Origin: Anaerobaca lacustris
GTDB lineage: Bacteria; Planctomycetota; Phycisphaerae; Sedimentisphaerales; Anaerobacaceae
Direction: 5' to 3'
Assembly: GCF_030012215.1 (NCBI RefSeq)
Contig: NZ_JASCXX010000007.1
Location: 1-64,000 of the forward strand
DNA length: 64,000 bases
The position numbers and the translations under genes were made by a program. Every line of letters begins with the position of its first letter. Positions within the stretch are counted from its first letter, which is position 1. Shown in pieces: positions 47,874 to 57,685 of the stretch. A model generated the notes under the pieces. The model was given only the letters and a program-made list of their open reading frames with translations, was not told where the DNA came from and made no database searches.

Positions 47874-48070
47874 CGACGTATGTTATCAGACGTGGCTGCA
47901 AGCGCACGAGTTTTTTTCCGCCCCTTGCCGGGCGAATTGGCGGGTTCTGAGCATGTCTTGTGATTAGCAGGCAAAGTGGCCCGCCCGGCTGGGCGATATG
48001 ACTGCGTCAGGGCGAGCACCACGAGGTGCTTCCGGGAACGGCAACCACGAGAATCGCAAAGGTCACGACT

Positions 48071-48268
48071 GTGTATTCACAAGGACGCTTCGAGCAGGTT
48101 TCCACATCGATCGCCGTGCTGGGCCGCAGCGAGCTCAAGAGCCGGATCAAGAACTTCCGTGGGCGATTCAAACTCGACTTCACCGACGACTATCTCGACG
48201 CGATCGACACGGATCGGCTCCGTCACATCCTCCTGGCCGCCCTGATCACCGCCAAGAGCCACCACTGA
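48071..48268 (+). CDS. small conserved-looking protein
   Basis: The 65-residue frame starts at a GTG (VYSQGRFEQVSTSIAVLGRSELKSRIKNFRGRFKLDFTDDYLDAI...). AAGGT lies seven bases upstream. The composition, with charged helical turns, looks like a real protein, and I have seen similar short proteins near planctomycete loci, but I can name no function. Another possible start 15 codons upstream lacks a site. Its neighbours on either side are unrelated. Confidence 0.5.
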   Translation: MYSQGRFEQVSTSIAVLGRSELKSRIKNFRGRFKLDFTDDYLDAIDTDRLRHILLAALITAKSHH

Positions 48269-48424
48269 CAGACCGGTACGGCGCAGTTCGCACTCCATCC
48301 TCCACACCGGCCGCGAGCGTAGCTGACCCAGGCGTCTGTCTACCCTCTGGAAGTTCATCGCCATTCTGATATGCTCTGGCCAAACGGGTACGCGCGTTGT
48401 GGTCGTGTAATTCGGGAGGCTGGT

Positions 48425-50695
48425 ATGACAGATCGTTCGCGATGGCTCTTGTTCATGTTTCTGGGATGGTCGCTGCTGTCCACTGCTGCTGCTGCCGAGC
48501 GGGTTTCGTGGGAGCCGGTGGGTCTGTCGGGCGGGGGCGGCATGTTTGCGCCGGCGATTTCCCCGGTTGACCCCAACCTGATGATGCTCAACTGCGATAT
48601 GAGCGCCGCCTACATCTCCGAGGACGGTGGCCAGCACTGGCGGATGATCCACCACGCGCAACTCCGCAGCGATACGCGTTGCCGGCCGGCGTTTCATCCG
48701 CACGATGCCGACGTGATCTATGCCTCGTCGGGCGGCCGGCTGCGCATCAGCCGGGACCGGGGCCGGACCTTTGCGCCTATCGGCGACCTGACCGACTCGC
48801 TGTATGGCGAGATTGCGATCGATCCGTCGGAGCCGCTCGTCATGCTCGTCGGCACGCGCAATGGCCGATGCCGGATCTCGCGCGACGCCGGGCTGACGTG
48901 GGCTGCGTGCGCCGGGCCGGAAGGACAGGTGCTCGGCTTCCATTTCGACCGCACGAGTGGGGGTCGCATCCTGTTTGCCGCGACGGACAAGGGGATCTGG
49001 CGATCCGACGACCGCGGCGCCACCTGGGCGGAAAAGACCAACGGCCTGCCCTCGACGAGCATCCAGGGATTTGCCGGCGGGTCGAACGAGGCCGGCGGCC
49101 GCATCGTTCTGTATTGCACCGTCCCCAGCAGGGACGAAGGCGGCGCCTTCATCGGCGGCGTCTTCCGCTCGATTGACCGGGGCGAGACCTGGCAGTCGGC
49201 CATGGGCGACGGCATCAACGCCGGGACGAAGCAGGTCGATCAATGGGCCTACGGTCCCATCGCCCAGTATCGGCAGGTCCTGACTACCGACGCCGACCCG
49301 CGCACCATATACGCATTGAACACGAGCACCGGGTTCCATCCGCCTCACCACGAGACGGTGTACCGCAGCGACGACGCCGGACGCACCTGGCGGGCGACCT
49401 ACTTTCAGGACCCGCGATTCGAGCGATACAACGTCGCTCCCAACTACGTCACCGTCTCGGCGGGCCAGTCGCTCAAGGGAGGCGACACGCCGTTCGGGGC
49501 AGCCATCTGCAACAGCGACCCGAATCGCCTGATCCTGGTTTGGAGCCAGTCCTACATCACACACGACGGCGGCAATTCGTGGTTCAACGGCGACACCTAC
49601 GTCGCGTCCGGCCACGAGGCCAAACCCGGCTGCGCCTGGGCCTGCACGGGCCTGGTCGTCACCACGACGTGGCATTACTATATCGATCCGTTCGAGGCGA
49701 ACCGTCACTATATCGCCTACACGGACATCGGCATGGCCCGCTCGCTCGACGCGGGCAGGACCTGGATCTGGTGGGACAGGAACACCTGGGCCCCGTGGCG
49801 GAACACCTGCTACGAAATCGCATTCGACCCCCAGATTCCGGGCAAGATGTGGGGGGCGTTCTCCGACGTACACGACATCCCCAACGACAACATCATCTCC
49901 GAGCGGCACGGCCACAAGCGGCCCGGCGGCGTGTGTGTCTCACGCGACTTCGGCGCCTCGTGGCAGGCGGAGGCGCAGGGCATTGGGCCCAGGCCGGTGA
50001 CGTCGATCGTGCTCGATCCGAAGAGTCCCAAGGGCCGGCGCACGCTGTACACCGGCGTGTTCGACGAGGGCGTCTACAAATCCACCGACGACGGCAGGAC
50101 GTGGACGCTCAAAAAGAACGGGCTGGGCGACCCGAAGAACATGCGCGTCAGCCGCGTGCTGCTTCACGCCGACGGCACGCTCTTCGCGATGGTCTGCGCC
50201 AAGCGGCCCGCCCAGGGTCAACCCCTGATGAGCGAAGGCGTGGGGCTGTACCGATCCAGCGACGGCGCTGAAACCTGGGAGAAAGTCAACGCCTCTGCGT
50301 TGTTCCTGTATCCAAAAGACTTCTGCGTTCATCCGGTCGACAGCAGCATGATTCTCGTCGGCACTTGTGACGCGAATTGGGACGACCGGTCGGGTGGCCT
50401 GTACCGCACCGACGATGGCGGAGGCTCGTGGCGGCGGATCGGCCGCCAGGGCCGGCAGACCTTCGGCGGATACTTCCACCCCCGGCGCGATGGATGGGTC
50501 TACATGACGCTCACCGAAGGCGCGCCCGGCGCCGGCTTGTGGCTCTCGCGAGACGATGGGCAGACGTGGCAGGCGTTCGACGAGTTGCCTTTCTCAAACG
50601 TGCAGCGCCTGACGTTCGATCCATCCAACGACGGTGTGATGTACGTCACCACCTTCGGCGGCAGCGTCTGGCGCGGGCCGGTCGCCCCGCAGTAG
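48425..50695 (+). CDS. exported Asp-box (BNR/sialidase-like) propeller protein
   Basis: The 756-residue secreted protein has a signal peptide (residues 1-24). At least six Asp-box repeats of the SxDxGxTW type follow: SEDGGQHWR, SRDRGRTFA, SRDAGLTWA, SDDRGATWAEK, SIDRGETWQ, SDDAGRTWRA, STDDGRTWTL and SRDDGQTWQA. This gives a propeller or twin-propeller fold, as in xyloglucan-specific glycosidases, sialidases and sortilin-like proteins. The catalytic Asp pair of a glycosidase family cannot be placed with confidence. GGGAGG precedes the ATG. It lies in the carbohydrate region between queA and an esterase. Confidence 0.82.
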   Translation: MTDRSRWLLFMFLGWSLLSTAAAAERVSWEPVGLSGGGGMFAPAISPVDPNLMMLNCDMSAAYISEDGGQHWRMIHHAQLRSDTRCRPAFHPHDADVIYASSGGRLRISRDRGRTFAPIGDLTDSLYGEIAIDPSEPLVMLVGTRNGRCRISRDAGLTWAACAGPEGQVLGFHFDRTSGGRILFAATDKGIWRSDDRGATWAEKTNGLPSTSIQGFAGGSNEAGGRIVLYCTVPSRDEGGAFIGGVFRSIDRGETWQSAMGDGINAGTKQVDQWAYGPIAQYRQVLTTDADPRTIYALNTSTGFHPPHHETVYRSDDAGRTWRATYFQDPRFERYNVAPNYVTVSAGQSLKGGDTPFGAAICNSDPNRLILVWSQSYITHDGGNSWFNGDTYVASGHEAKPGCAWACTGLVVTTTWHYYIDPFEANRHYIAYTDIGMARSLDAGRTWIWWDRNTWAPWRNTCYEIAFDPQIPGKMWGAFSDVHDIPNDNIISERHGHKRPGGVCVSRDFGASWQAEAQGIGPRPVTSIVLDPKSPKGRRTLYTGVFDEGVYKSTDDGRTWTLKKNGLGDPKNMRVSRVLLHADGTLFAMVCAKRPAQGQPLMSEGVGLYRSSDGAETWEKVNASALFLYPKDFCVHPVDSSMILVGTCDANWDDRSGGLYRTDDGGGSWRRIGRQGRQTFGGYFHPRRDGWVYMTLTEGAPGAGLWLSRDDGQTWQAFDELPFSNVQRLTFDPSNDGVMYVTTFGGSVWRGPVAPQ

Positions 50696-50707
50696 AGCGA
50701 GCGTCGC

Positions 50708-52732
50708 CTACGGGGCGGCCACCCGGAATCGTTCATCGGGCCATCCGAGATTGTTCACAACCGACTGCGGGAACGCCCACGGCGAGGCATCCACCTGATG
50801 CAGTACCAGCGGCGCGCGTTCGGCGGCCATGGCGACGGCCTGCGGCATATCGAGGTAGCGAAGCACGTTGAGGAAGGTCGGGCCGTCGCGGTGCGTCGAG
50901 GGCAGCTCGGATAGATCCAGTCGCTCGACGGACGGCTCGAAAAGCGAGGCATAGAGCGCGATGCCCGCCATATTCCCCTGGGCCGCCAGCTCAACCGGCA
51001 GACCTTCAATAGCGGCAATATGGTTCAGGGCCTGCACGGCCCGCCGGACGTCCCAGACGCGCATGCCGTCGAGCGTCTGGCCGAGCAGCATGAACCGCCT
51101 GCGAATCTGTACCTGCTTTCGCTCGTCGGCGCTCCAGGCGTCGAGCCCGAGCCCGCGCGGAGCGAAGAACGCGTGGACTTCGTTTGAGGCGGCGGTGATT
51201 TCGATATCCATCGGGACCGTGTTGGGGTCGTCGACCACGTGGAGGTTCACACGGCTGGGGCTCTCTGTATCGGGATGCCGGACGACCAGCAGGCTCAGCC
51301 GAACGTGAGGCTGGCTGGTGAAGTCGAATCGTTCCAGACGCCGGCCGGGCGTCGATTGCGAACCCGCAACAGGACGCACATCCAGCGGTCCGGCTTCGTC
51401 ATGGCGGGGCCAGCCTCGAAACACCTTTTCGCGCAGGGCCGTCATCCACGCACTGCGCTGGGCAGCCCACTCGTCCTGGGATTGCGGCACGGGCAAATCC
51501 TGAGCCATCGGCACGAAGGTCTCGTGGACGGTGGCATTGATCTGATGGAGCGGCAGCTCGGTGAAGACCTTGAGTGCTTCGGGCTCAAAGAGGGGCACGG
51601 CCGGCTCGGTAATGATGGGATTTGCGTCTTTGAGGAACCGATTGAGCCACACGAAGGCGTGCATGCGCAGTTCCTGCGTGTCGCGGTGCGGCCCTTCGGT
51701 GATGTGCAGACCGAGCTTGTCGTCGGCACCGTAGAGCCGATAGATGCGCCGGGCCTTCTCATGCGTACGAACGACGCCGTCGAGCGGGAAGATGTTGTCC
51801 TTGTCCGTGTTGGAGATCAGCAGCGGTCGGGGCGCCACCAAGGCCGCGACCAGCGGATAGTCCCACCGATACGTATTGACGACATACATGCAATCGCAGT
51901 GGCCTTCGACGCAGCCGTCGACGACGTGGTTCCGAAGGTCGGTGATCCCGGCGACGGGCACGGCGGCCTGGATGCGGTCGTCGATAGCGGCGATCCACCA
52001 GCTATAGGCCCCGCCGCCCGAGCGGCCGGTGACGCCGAGGCGCTGCGGGTCCACCTCCGGGCGTTCCTGGAGATAGTCCAGCGCCCGAACGCAGTTCCAG
52101 GCCTCGACGCCGGCGGGGGTATAACCCCGGCTGTTCCACCACCACATGCCGTAGCGATAGGTCCCGTGATGGATGCCCTCGATCTCGCCGAGCTGGAGCG
52201 TGTCGATGATGAGGCAGACATACCCGTGCCGGGCGAACCACGCCGCGTGGTGCTGGTAGTGGGCCTTGCTGCCGTAGGCGACGCCGTCCTTCTTGACCTG
52301 GGCGTGGCCGCAGACGTAGAGGACCGCCGGCGCCGGGCCGTCCAGGGCCTTGGAGATGTAGAGGTTGCCGGTAACGTACAGGCCCGGACGCGACTGAAAG
52401 CGCACGTTCTCGACGGTGAACGTCTCGTGTTCGACCGTGTTGGCGGTCATGGCCTTCAGCGGGGTCTTCTCCGGCAGCGGATCGAGACCGAGCATCTCCA
52501 GCAGTTGCCTGCGATAGACCGGCCGTTTGGCTTCCCACTCCTCCAGTGTTTCGATGTCATTGAGGCAATCCGCCTCGAGTCTGGCGGTCTCGGTACGGAA
52601 GTAATCGGCCAATCTTCGGTCGGCGTCGGATGGTTGGGGCGAATCATGATTCGCCCCTACGGCGCTGCCCGCGATGAGGTTGGCCAGAATGAATGCGATC
52701 AGCAGGGACAAACGATGTGCGTGGTTCTTCAT
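50708..52732 (-). CDS. exported acetyl-xylan-esterase-like alpha/beta hydrolase
   Basis: The 674-residue protein has a signal peptide (about 1-26) and an alpha/beta-hydrolase fold. PAVLYVCGHAQVKKDG is an early strand-loop, and VTGRSGGGAYSWWIAAIDDRI holds the nucleophile Ser elbow (G-x-S-x-G). RPLLISNTDKDNIFPLDG holds the acid Asp, and HRDTQELRMHAFVWLNRFL follows with the His. Related planctomycete proteins act on acetylated polysaccharides. A palindrome copy (52636-52657) lies in the frame just after the signal peptide and codes VGANHDSP. GAGAGG precedes the ATG. The C-terminal third is a second domain of unknown role. Confidence 0.8.
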   Translation of the reverse strand: MKNHAHRLSLLIAFILANLIAGSAVGANHDSPQPSDADRRLADYFRTETARLEADCLNDIETLEEWEAKRPVYRRQLLEMLGLDPLPEKTPLKAMTANTVEHETFTVENVRFQSRPGLYVTGNLYISKALDGPAPAVLYVCGHAQVKKDGVAYGSKAHYQHHAAWFARHGYVCLIIDTLQLGEIEGIHHGTYRYGMWWWNSRGYTPAGVEAWNCVRALDYLQERPEVDPQRLGVTGRSGGGAYSWWIAAIDDRIQAAVPVAGITDLRNHVVDGCVEGHCDCMYVVNTYRWDYPLVAALVAPRPLLISNTDKDNIFPLDGVVRTHEKARRIYRLYGADDKLGLHITEGPHRDTQELRMHAFVWLNRFLKDANPIITEPAVPLFEPEALKVFTELPLHQINATVHETFVPMAQDLPVPQSQDEWAAQRSAWMTALREKVFRGWPRHDEAGPLDVRPVAGSQSTPGRRLERFDFTSQPHVRLSLLVVRHPDTESPSRVNLHVVDDPNTVPMDIEITAASNEVHAFFAPRGLGLDAWSADERKQVQIRRRFMLLGQTLDGMRVWDVRRAVQALNHIAAIEGLPVELAAQGNMAGIALYASLFEPSVERLDLSELPSTHRDGPTFLNVLRYLDMPQAVAMAAERAPLVLHQVDASPWAFPQSVVNNLGWPDERFRVAAP
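52636..52657. repeat. REP-like palindrome inside the esterase gene
   Basis: GGGGCGAAT-CATG-ATTCGCCCC with CTAC at one end. The arms are perfect. It lies at the junction of signal peptide and mature protein. Confidence 0.6.
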
Positions 52733-52772
52733 GGAGCGCCTCTCATCGCAGAGATCGTGTGCGTGGCACACC

Positions 52773-54203
52773 TCAGACGTTTTCGGGGACGACGAACGGT
52801 TCGCGGTACGTCCGGCGGACCAGGGCATTGGCCTCCGAGGCGAATTCGCCTGTGAACGTTTCGGTCTTCGGGTCCAGCGTCAGCCAGGGTCCGAGGATTC
52901 GCGGCGTCTGCTGCACGTCCACACCGTTGACGAGCAGATGCTCCTGCATGCGTTCGAAGCACTCGGCCATGCCGTCGGCGCCGGCGATCCGCTCGACGAT
53001 CTTCTCGCGCGAAGCGGGCGCTCCGAGCCGGTGCGAGATGTTGCCCATGTGGCACAGGGCGCTGGACAGATGGCCGTCGAGCACGTCGGCGTTGAGGTCG
53101 CTGACCTTGCGGCTGCGGACGGCGTCGATGAAGTTGGCGTGGTGGCCGGCGCCGTCGGTGCGGATGAACTGCCTGATCCGCTTGCCGTCGTTGTCGTAAG
53201 CCCAGCCGCCGACGAAGTAGCCCTTCTCACAATGGACCACCGTGCCGGCCGAGGTGCCGTAGTAGTAGTCCATCGCTTTGTTGCCCACCTCTCGCGGCAA
53301 GCCGCGGACCTCGAAGATGATGGGGGCCGGCTTGTAGTCGTAGAAGAGGATCTGCGTGTTGGGCGTCTCGCCATCGTCAATGTAGCCGAAGCGACCGCCG
53401 ACCGAGATCACGCGTCGCGGCAGTTCGTTGGCGCCCAGAACCCAGCGGCAGATGTCGATGAAATGAATCCCGTTGTTGCCGAAGTCGCCGTTGCCGGTCG
53501 GCCAGACCCAGTGCCAGTCGTAGTGCAGGCTCTCGCGCATCAGCGGGTCCATGGGGGCCGGCCCGCACCAGAGGTTGTAGTCCACGCTCTCCGGGATCGG
53601 CTGGGGGCCGTCCACCTTGCCGATGCTGTCGCGACGGACGTAGACGATGCCGCGAACCGACGTGATCGCGCCCAGGTGGCCCTGCTTGATGTAGTCGATC
53701 GCCTCGGCCAGCCCCGTGTCGGAGCGGCGTTGCATGCCGCTCTGGACGATCCGATTGTACTTGCGGGCCGCCTTGACCATCTGGCGGCCTTCCCAGATGT
53801 CGTGCGAGACGGGCTTCTCGACGAACACGTCCTTGCCCGCCTGACAGGCCCAGACGGTGACCAGCGCGTGCCAGTGGTTGGGCGTGGCGGTAATGACCGC
53901 GTCGATGCTCTTGTCGTCGAGCAGCTTTCGCATATCGACGTACGTATCCACCGTCTCCCGGCGGTCGCGGAACTTCTTGGCTTCGCGGTCGAGAATCGCC
54001 CGGTCGGCGTCGCAGATGGCCACGACGCGCACGCCGGGGATCGCGCTGAACCACTTGATGTGATTGCTCCCCTGGCCGCGAAGCCCGATGACGCCGACGC
54101 GGATCGCGTCGTTGGCGCCCCGCGCTCGCGAAAACGGCATCGCCAAAGACAGTCCCGCCGCGAGTGTCCCTTTGAGAACGGCCCTTCGAGTGGTGTGCTC
54201 CAT
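52773..54203 (-). CDS. Tat-exported Gfo/Idh/MocA-family oxidoreductase
   Basis: The 476-residue dehydrogenase-like protein has a twin-arginine signal (TTRRAVLKGTLAAG, residues 4-17). The nucleotide-binding Rossmann fold starts at IRVGVIGLRGQGSNHI, and VVAICDADRAILDREAKKF follows. FVEKPVSHDI carries the conserved Glu-Lys-Pro. It probably oxidises or epimerises a sugar using a tightly bound NAD(P). AAGGGG precedes the start at 54203. Exported members are numerous in Planctomycetes. The gene lies beside the esterase, on the same strand. Confidence 0.9.
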   Translation of the reverse strand: MEHTTRRAVLKGTLAAGLSLAMPFSRARGANDAIRVGVIGLRGQGSNHIKWFSAIPGVRVVAICDADRAILDREAKKFRDRRETVDTYVDMRKLLDDKSIDAVITATPNHWHALVTVWACQAGKDVFVEKPVSHDIWEGRQMVKAARKYNRIVQSGMQRRSDTGLAEAIDYIKQGHLGAITSVRGIVYVRRDSIGKVDGPQPIPESVDYNLWCGPAPMDPLMRESLHYDWHWVWPTGNGDFGNNGIHFIDICRWVLGANELPRRVISVGGRFGYIDDGETPNTQILFYDYKPAPIIFEVRGLPREVGNKAMDYYYGTSAGTVVHCEKGYFVGGWAYDNDGKRIRQFIRTDGAGHHANFIDAVRSRKVSDLNADVLDGHLSSALCHMGNISHRLGAPASREKIVERIAGADGMAECFERMQEHLLVNGVDVQQTPRILGPWLTLDPKTETFTGEFASEANALVRRTYREPFVVPENV

Positions 54204-54401
54204 GACAAGCCCCTTTCTACAATGGCGCAGGGACAATACACCTATCGCCCCTGTCGCCGGACATCGCCGGTATACCATGATTCGCCGCCGGGGTCAACCG
54301 CCTGACGCATTGCGGGTTGTCGGGGTCGGTGGGCCGCTGTAGAATCCTGGCGCCGCGTGTCGCAACGACGGCATGCCATCATGGAAAGGACGAACGCGCC
54401 A

Positions 54402-55745
54402 ATGAAGAAGCTGTTGCGGCTGTACCTTAGGACATCTCTGGTCCTGCGGATCCTGGTGGGGTTTATCGTCGGCTCGCTGATCGGCGTTTTGTTCTGGACC
54501 CTGTCACGCTCGCCCGGCGCAACCGTCCCACAGACCGTCATCGGCTATATCACTCCCTTCGGTCAGGTCTTCGTTCACATGCTCAAGATGATCGTCGTGC
54601 CGATCATCTTCTTCTCGCTGGTGGTCGGCGCTTCGAGCCTGCCGATCCGCAAGTTCGGGCACATCGGGCTCAAGACGCTCGGCTGGTACCTCCTGACGAG
54701 CGTGCTGGCGGCGGTGCTGGGGACGGCCCTGGCGTTGGCGCTGGACCCGGGGGCCGGCGCCGATCTGGACGCCTGGCGGCTCCTGGCAGACGGCAAGACG
54801 ACCGAGGTCCACGAGATTGCCGAAGACATCCCCGAGGAAGGAGCGCTCTCGCAGATTCTACTGAACCTGTTCCGCAATCCGTTCGAGGCGCTGGCGGCAG
54901 GCAACTTCCTTCCCATCATCGTCTTCGCCATCCTGTTCGGCCTGGCGATCCGTGTATCGATCGAAGCGGGCGATGCGCTTCGGGTCAAACGTCTGGAGAC
55001 GCTGGTCGATCTGCTCGAAGCCTGCCGGGACGCGATGTTCGAACTGGTCGATTGGATCCTCGAATACTCGCCCATCGGCGTCCTGGCGCTATCGATTGTC
55101 AACTTCGGCCTCTACGGCCCGTCCATCGTCGGGCCCTATGTCCGCGTAACGTTGGGCGTCGTCTGCGGAATCGCGGCGATGGTCTTTGTGGTCTACCCGA
55201 TGCTGCTGTGGGCGGTGACACGGCGGAATCCGTTCGGCGTCCTGCGACGCATCAAAGAGCCGATGATTATGGCCTTCATCACGCGCAGCAGTGCCGCGAC
55301 GCTGCCCGTCTCGATCAAGACCGCCGAAGAGGAACTGAGAATCCACAACGAGCTGGCGAGCTTCTCGCTGCCGTTGGGTGCGACGATCAACATGGACGGC
55401 GTCTGCGTTCATCTGCCGATGTTCGCGGTCCTGGCGGCCAACCTGTTCGATGTTCCGCTGACGCTCGGGGCGCTGGTGGTGCTGGTGATGACCACGGTCT
55501 TGTCGTCCATCGGCGCCGGGGGCGTGCCGGGCGGCAGTCTCATGCTGCTGTTCATCATCCTCGAAAGCATGGGCCTGAGCGCCGAGCAGGTGGCGGTGAT
55601 CGTGGCGCTGGCGCTGGGGATCAACCCGATTCTCGACATGTTCGAGACGATGAACAACGTCACGGGCGACCTGGTCTGCTCTTATGCGGTCGCGAGCAAC
55701 GAGAACCTGATCCAGTCGGATTCGGCGAAGATCAACGACGCGTGA
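54402..55745 (+). CDS. dicarboxylate/amino acid:cation symporter (DAACS family)
   Basis: The 447-residue membrane transporter has eight transmembrane helices and two re-entrant loops. TRSSAATLPVSIK (about 305-317) is the Ser-rich hairpin motif and GATINMDGVCVH the cation and substrate site (NMDGT in relatives). The final segment is GINPILDMFETMNNVTGD. It imports dicarboxylates or acidic amino acids with Na+ or H+. The start at 54402 gives a normal N-terminus; another ATG seven codons earlier is possible. The 3' end overlaps the convergent hydrolase gene by 14 bp. Confidence 0.92.
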   Translation: MKKLLRLYLRTSLVLRILVGFIVGSLIGVLFWTLSRSPGATVPQTVIGYITPFGQVFVHMLKMIVVPIIFFSLVVGASSLPIRKFGHIGLKTLGWYLLTSVLAAVLGTALALALDPGAGADLDAWRLLADGKTTEVHEIAEDIPEEGALSQILLNLFRNPFEALAAGNFLPIIVFAILFGLAIRVSIEAGDALRVKRLETLVDLLEACRDAMFELVDWILEYSPIGVLALSIVNFGLYGPSIVGPYVRVTLGVVCGIAAMVFVVYPMLLWAVTRRNPFGVLRRIKEPMIMAFITRSSAATLPVSIKTAEEELRIHNELASFSLPLGATINMDGVCVHLPMFAVLAANLFDVPLTLGALVVLVMTTVLSSIGAGGVPGGSLMLLFIILESMGLSAEQVAVIVALALGINPILDMFETMNNVTGDLVCSYAVASNENLIQSDSAKINDA

Positions 55746-56892
55746 CAGCGGATTCGGACGGCGGAAAGACCGCCTCGGCGATCCGGAGCCGCAACGCCCG
55801 GACAGTGCCCTTGTCGTGCGGGTGGGCGCGATTGGTCAGGATGACGACGTACGTATCGACGGCCGGGTCGCACACGATACTGGTGCCGGTGTAGCCGGTG
55901 TGGCAGAAGGCCCGCTCCGATGCGTTCGGGCCTTTGAGCCATGCGTAGTCCGAGTTGACATCGAAGCCGTAGGCGCGGCCGTGGGACTGCGCCGTCGTCA
56001 GCATGCGTACGGCATCGGGACTCAGGATCCGTTTGCCCCGCCAGACGCCGCCGTTCAGGAGCATCCGGCAGAAGATTGACAGATCGGACGCCGTGGCAAA
56101 CAAGCCCGCATTGCCACCGACGCCGGCCATCAGTTGGGCCAGGGGGTCATGGACGATGCCCCGCAACGGTGTGCCGTCAACGATCTGCGTCGCGGCGATC
56201 CGGTCCTGCCAGGATATGGGCGGGTTGAACGTCGTGTGATTCATCCCCAGCGGCGCGAAGAGGTTCTCCCTGCTGAATTCCGCGAGGTCTTGGCCGGAGA
56301 CGATCTCGACGATGCGGGCCAGCACGATGTAGCCCAGGCAGCTATAACGGAACGCCTCGCCCGGCGCGCTGGTCGCCTCCATGCGGCAGATCTTCTCGAT
56401 CACCGCTTCCGGACACGGGCGGCCGTGTTCGTCGGCCAGCGACTTGGCGGTGGTATAGGCCGGCAGGCCCGATGTGTGCGCCAGGAGATGCTTGATTCGC
56501 GCGTCCTCCTTGCCGGCGCTGGCGAAGGCGGGCAGATAGATACCGACGGGGTCGTCCACGCTCAGTTGCCCGCGGTCGGCCAGGATCAGGATCGACGTCG
56601 CGGTGGCGATGGGCTTGGTCAGCGACGCCAGATCGAAGATCGTGTCCCTGTGCATCGGCTCGCGCGCCGGCTCGATCATCGCCGACCCGAATGCCTTGCC
56701 GTACAGCACGCGATCCCGACGGCCCACCAGCACCACCGCGCCGGGAAAACCCCCGGCCGCCATCTCCTCGGCCACAATCCCATCAATACACCCAAGCCAC
56801 GATGGCTCCAGCAGCCTGCAGCCCGGCAACACAAGAGCTGCTGCCACGAATGGCACCGCAAGTGACAGCGCTCTCTTGAATACCGTCATCAT
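55732..56892 (-). CDS. exported serine hydrolase, beta-lactamase class C-like
   Basis: The 386-residue protein has a signal peptide with LVLPGC (lipobox-like) at about residues 20-25. DLASLTKPIATATSI carries the Ser-X-X-Lys active site, FRYSCLGYIVLARIVE the Tyr-containing motif (YSC in place of YSN), and CHTGYTGTSIVCDP the third His-Thr-Gly motif. Such proteins act as esterases, D-aminopeptidases or peptidoglycan hydrolases. The ribosome binding site is weak. It runs toward the symporter gene with a 14-bp overlap of 3' ends, which forces antisense transcription over the junction. Confidence 0.88.
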   Translation of the reverse strand: MMTVFKRALSLAVPFVAAALVLPGCRLLEPSWLGCIDGIVAEEMAAGGFPGAVVLVGRRDRVLYGKAFGSAMIEPAREPMHRDTIFDLASLTKPIATATSILILADRGQLSVDDPVGIYLPAFASAGKEDARIKHLLAHTSGLPAYTTAKSLADEHGRPCPEAVIEKICRMEATSAPGEAFRYSCLGYIVLARIVEIVSGQDLAEFSRENLFAPLGMNHTTFNPPISWQDRIAATQIVDGTPLRGIVHDPLAQLMAGVGGNAGLFATASDLSIFCRMLLNGGVWRGKRILSPDAVRMLTTAQSHGRAYGFDVNSDYAWLKGPNASERAFCHTGYTGTSIVCDPAVDTYVVILTNRAHPHDKGTVRALRLRIAEAVFPPSESAVTRR

Positions 56893-57035
56893 GCACCAAG
56901 GGAGAAGAAAACATGATCGTGCCTGACTACGGGGGATGAGTTTAACATGGGACAATGACTGAGACAATCGATTCTCCCGGTGTCATCAACTGGGATGGAG
57001 ACGTCATCAGGCTACCAGAGCCAGCACTACAGAGG

Positions 57036-57677
57036 TCAGATGTCAATCGTTGAGAACTTGTGCTGAAGTGCTTCTGCGACGGCCTTCCGGAGACCCAAGA
57101 GCTCCAAACGGATCTCCATAGCGCGGTTGCTGACCCCATATTGCCTGGCCATGTGTGGACACAATTTCGTTTGAATGAGCATTGGGTCACAGCCATACAA
57201 CTTGAACAGGCCTTCGTAAAGCTGGGCCGTGTCCTGCAAGACTCTGTTTCTCGGCATCAGTATAGATCGGGCGAAATAGTCCGCGTCAATCTCCATCTGG
57301 GTGTACCTTCTCTGCAATCGCGTTCGAAGCTCAATTGCCGCATCCAGCGTTTCACAGACGGTACATACTTCACCATGAAGAACCACATGCGCAAACTCAT
57401 GGGCAATTGAGAAGCTGGTGCGACCTCGTGGTGTATTCTCATCGAAAAATATGTCAAATCTGCGGCATGTCGGCTTGTAGAGCAGAACTGCTGCGACGTT
57501 GAAGCGCTCTTCGAGTTCCGCTGGAACTATATCATCGACGCGCGGGTGCTGTTGTGCAAGAACATCGATGTCGATGGGGACACAGATGCCGTCGGGGTAT
57601 CCCTCTCCAAGAAGAGCATCGACAATACCTTCTATCTCGCTCCTTTTATACTTCTTCGCGTGGGACGGGTCCACCAC
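57036..57677 (-). CDS. ImmA/IrrE-family metallopeptidase
   Basis: The 213-residue protein has the zincin motif SIAHEFAHVVLH (His-Glu-X-X-His) near residue 88-99 and a downstream Asp/Glu region MEIDADYFARSILMP. Family members cleave a repressor encoded next to them in response to damage or signals. It starts with GTG just after GAGGAG and eight bases past the stop of the XRE gene, so the two form a transcription unit. Likely target is the upstream XRE repressor, which is inference. Confidence 0.9.
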   Translation of the reverse strand: MVDPSHAKKYKRSEIEGIVDALLGEGYPDGICVPIDIDVLAQQHPRVDDIVPAELEERFNVAAVLLYKPTCRRFDIFFDENTPRGRTSFSIAHEFAHVVLHGEVCTVCETLDAAIELRTRLQRRYTQMEIDADYFARSILMPRNRVLQDTAQLYEGLFKLYGCDPMLIQTKLCPHMARQYGVSNRAMEIRLELLGLRKAVAEALQHKFSTIDI

Positions 57678-57685
57678 CTCTCCTC

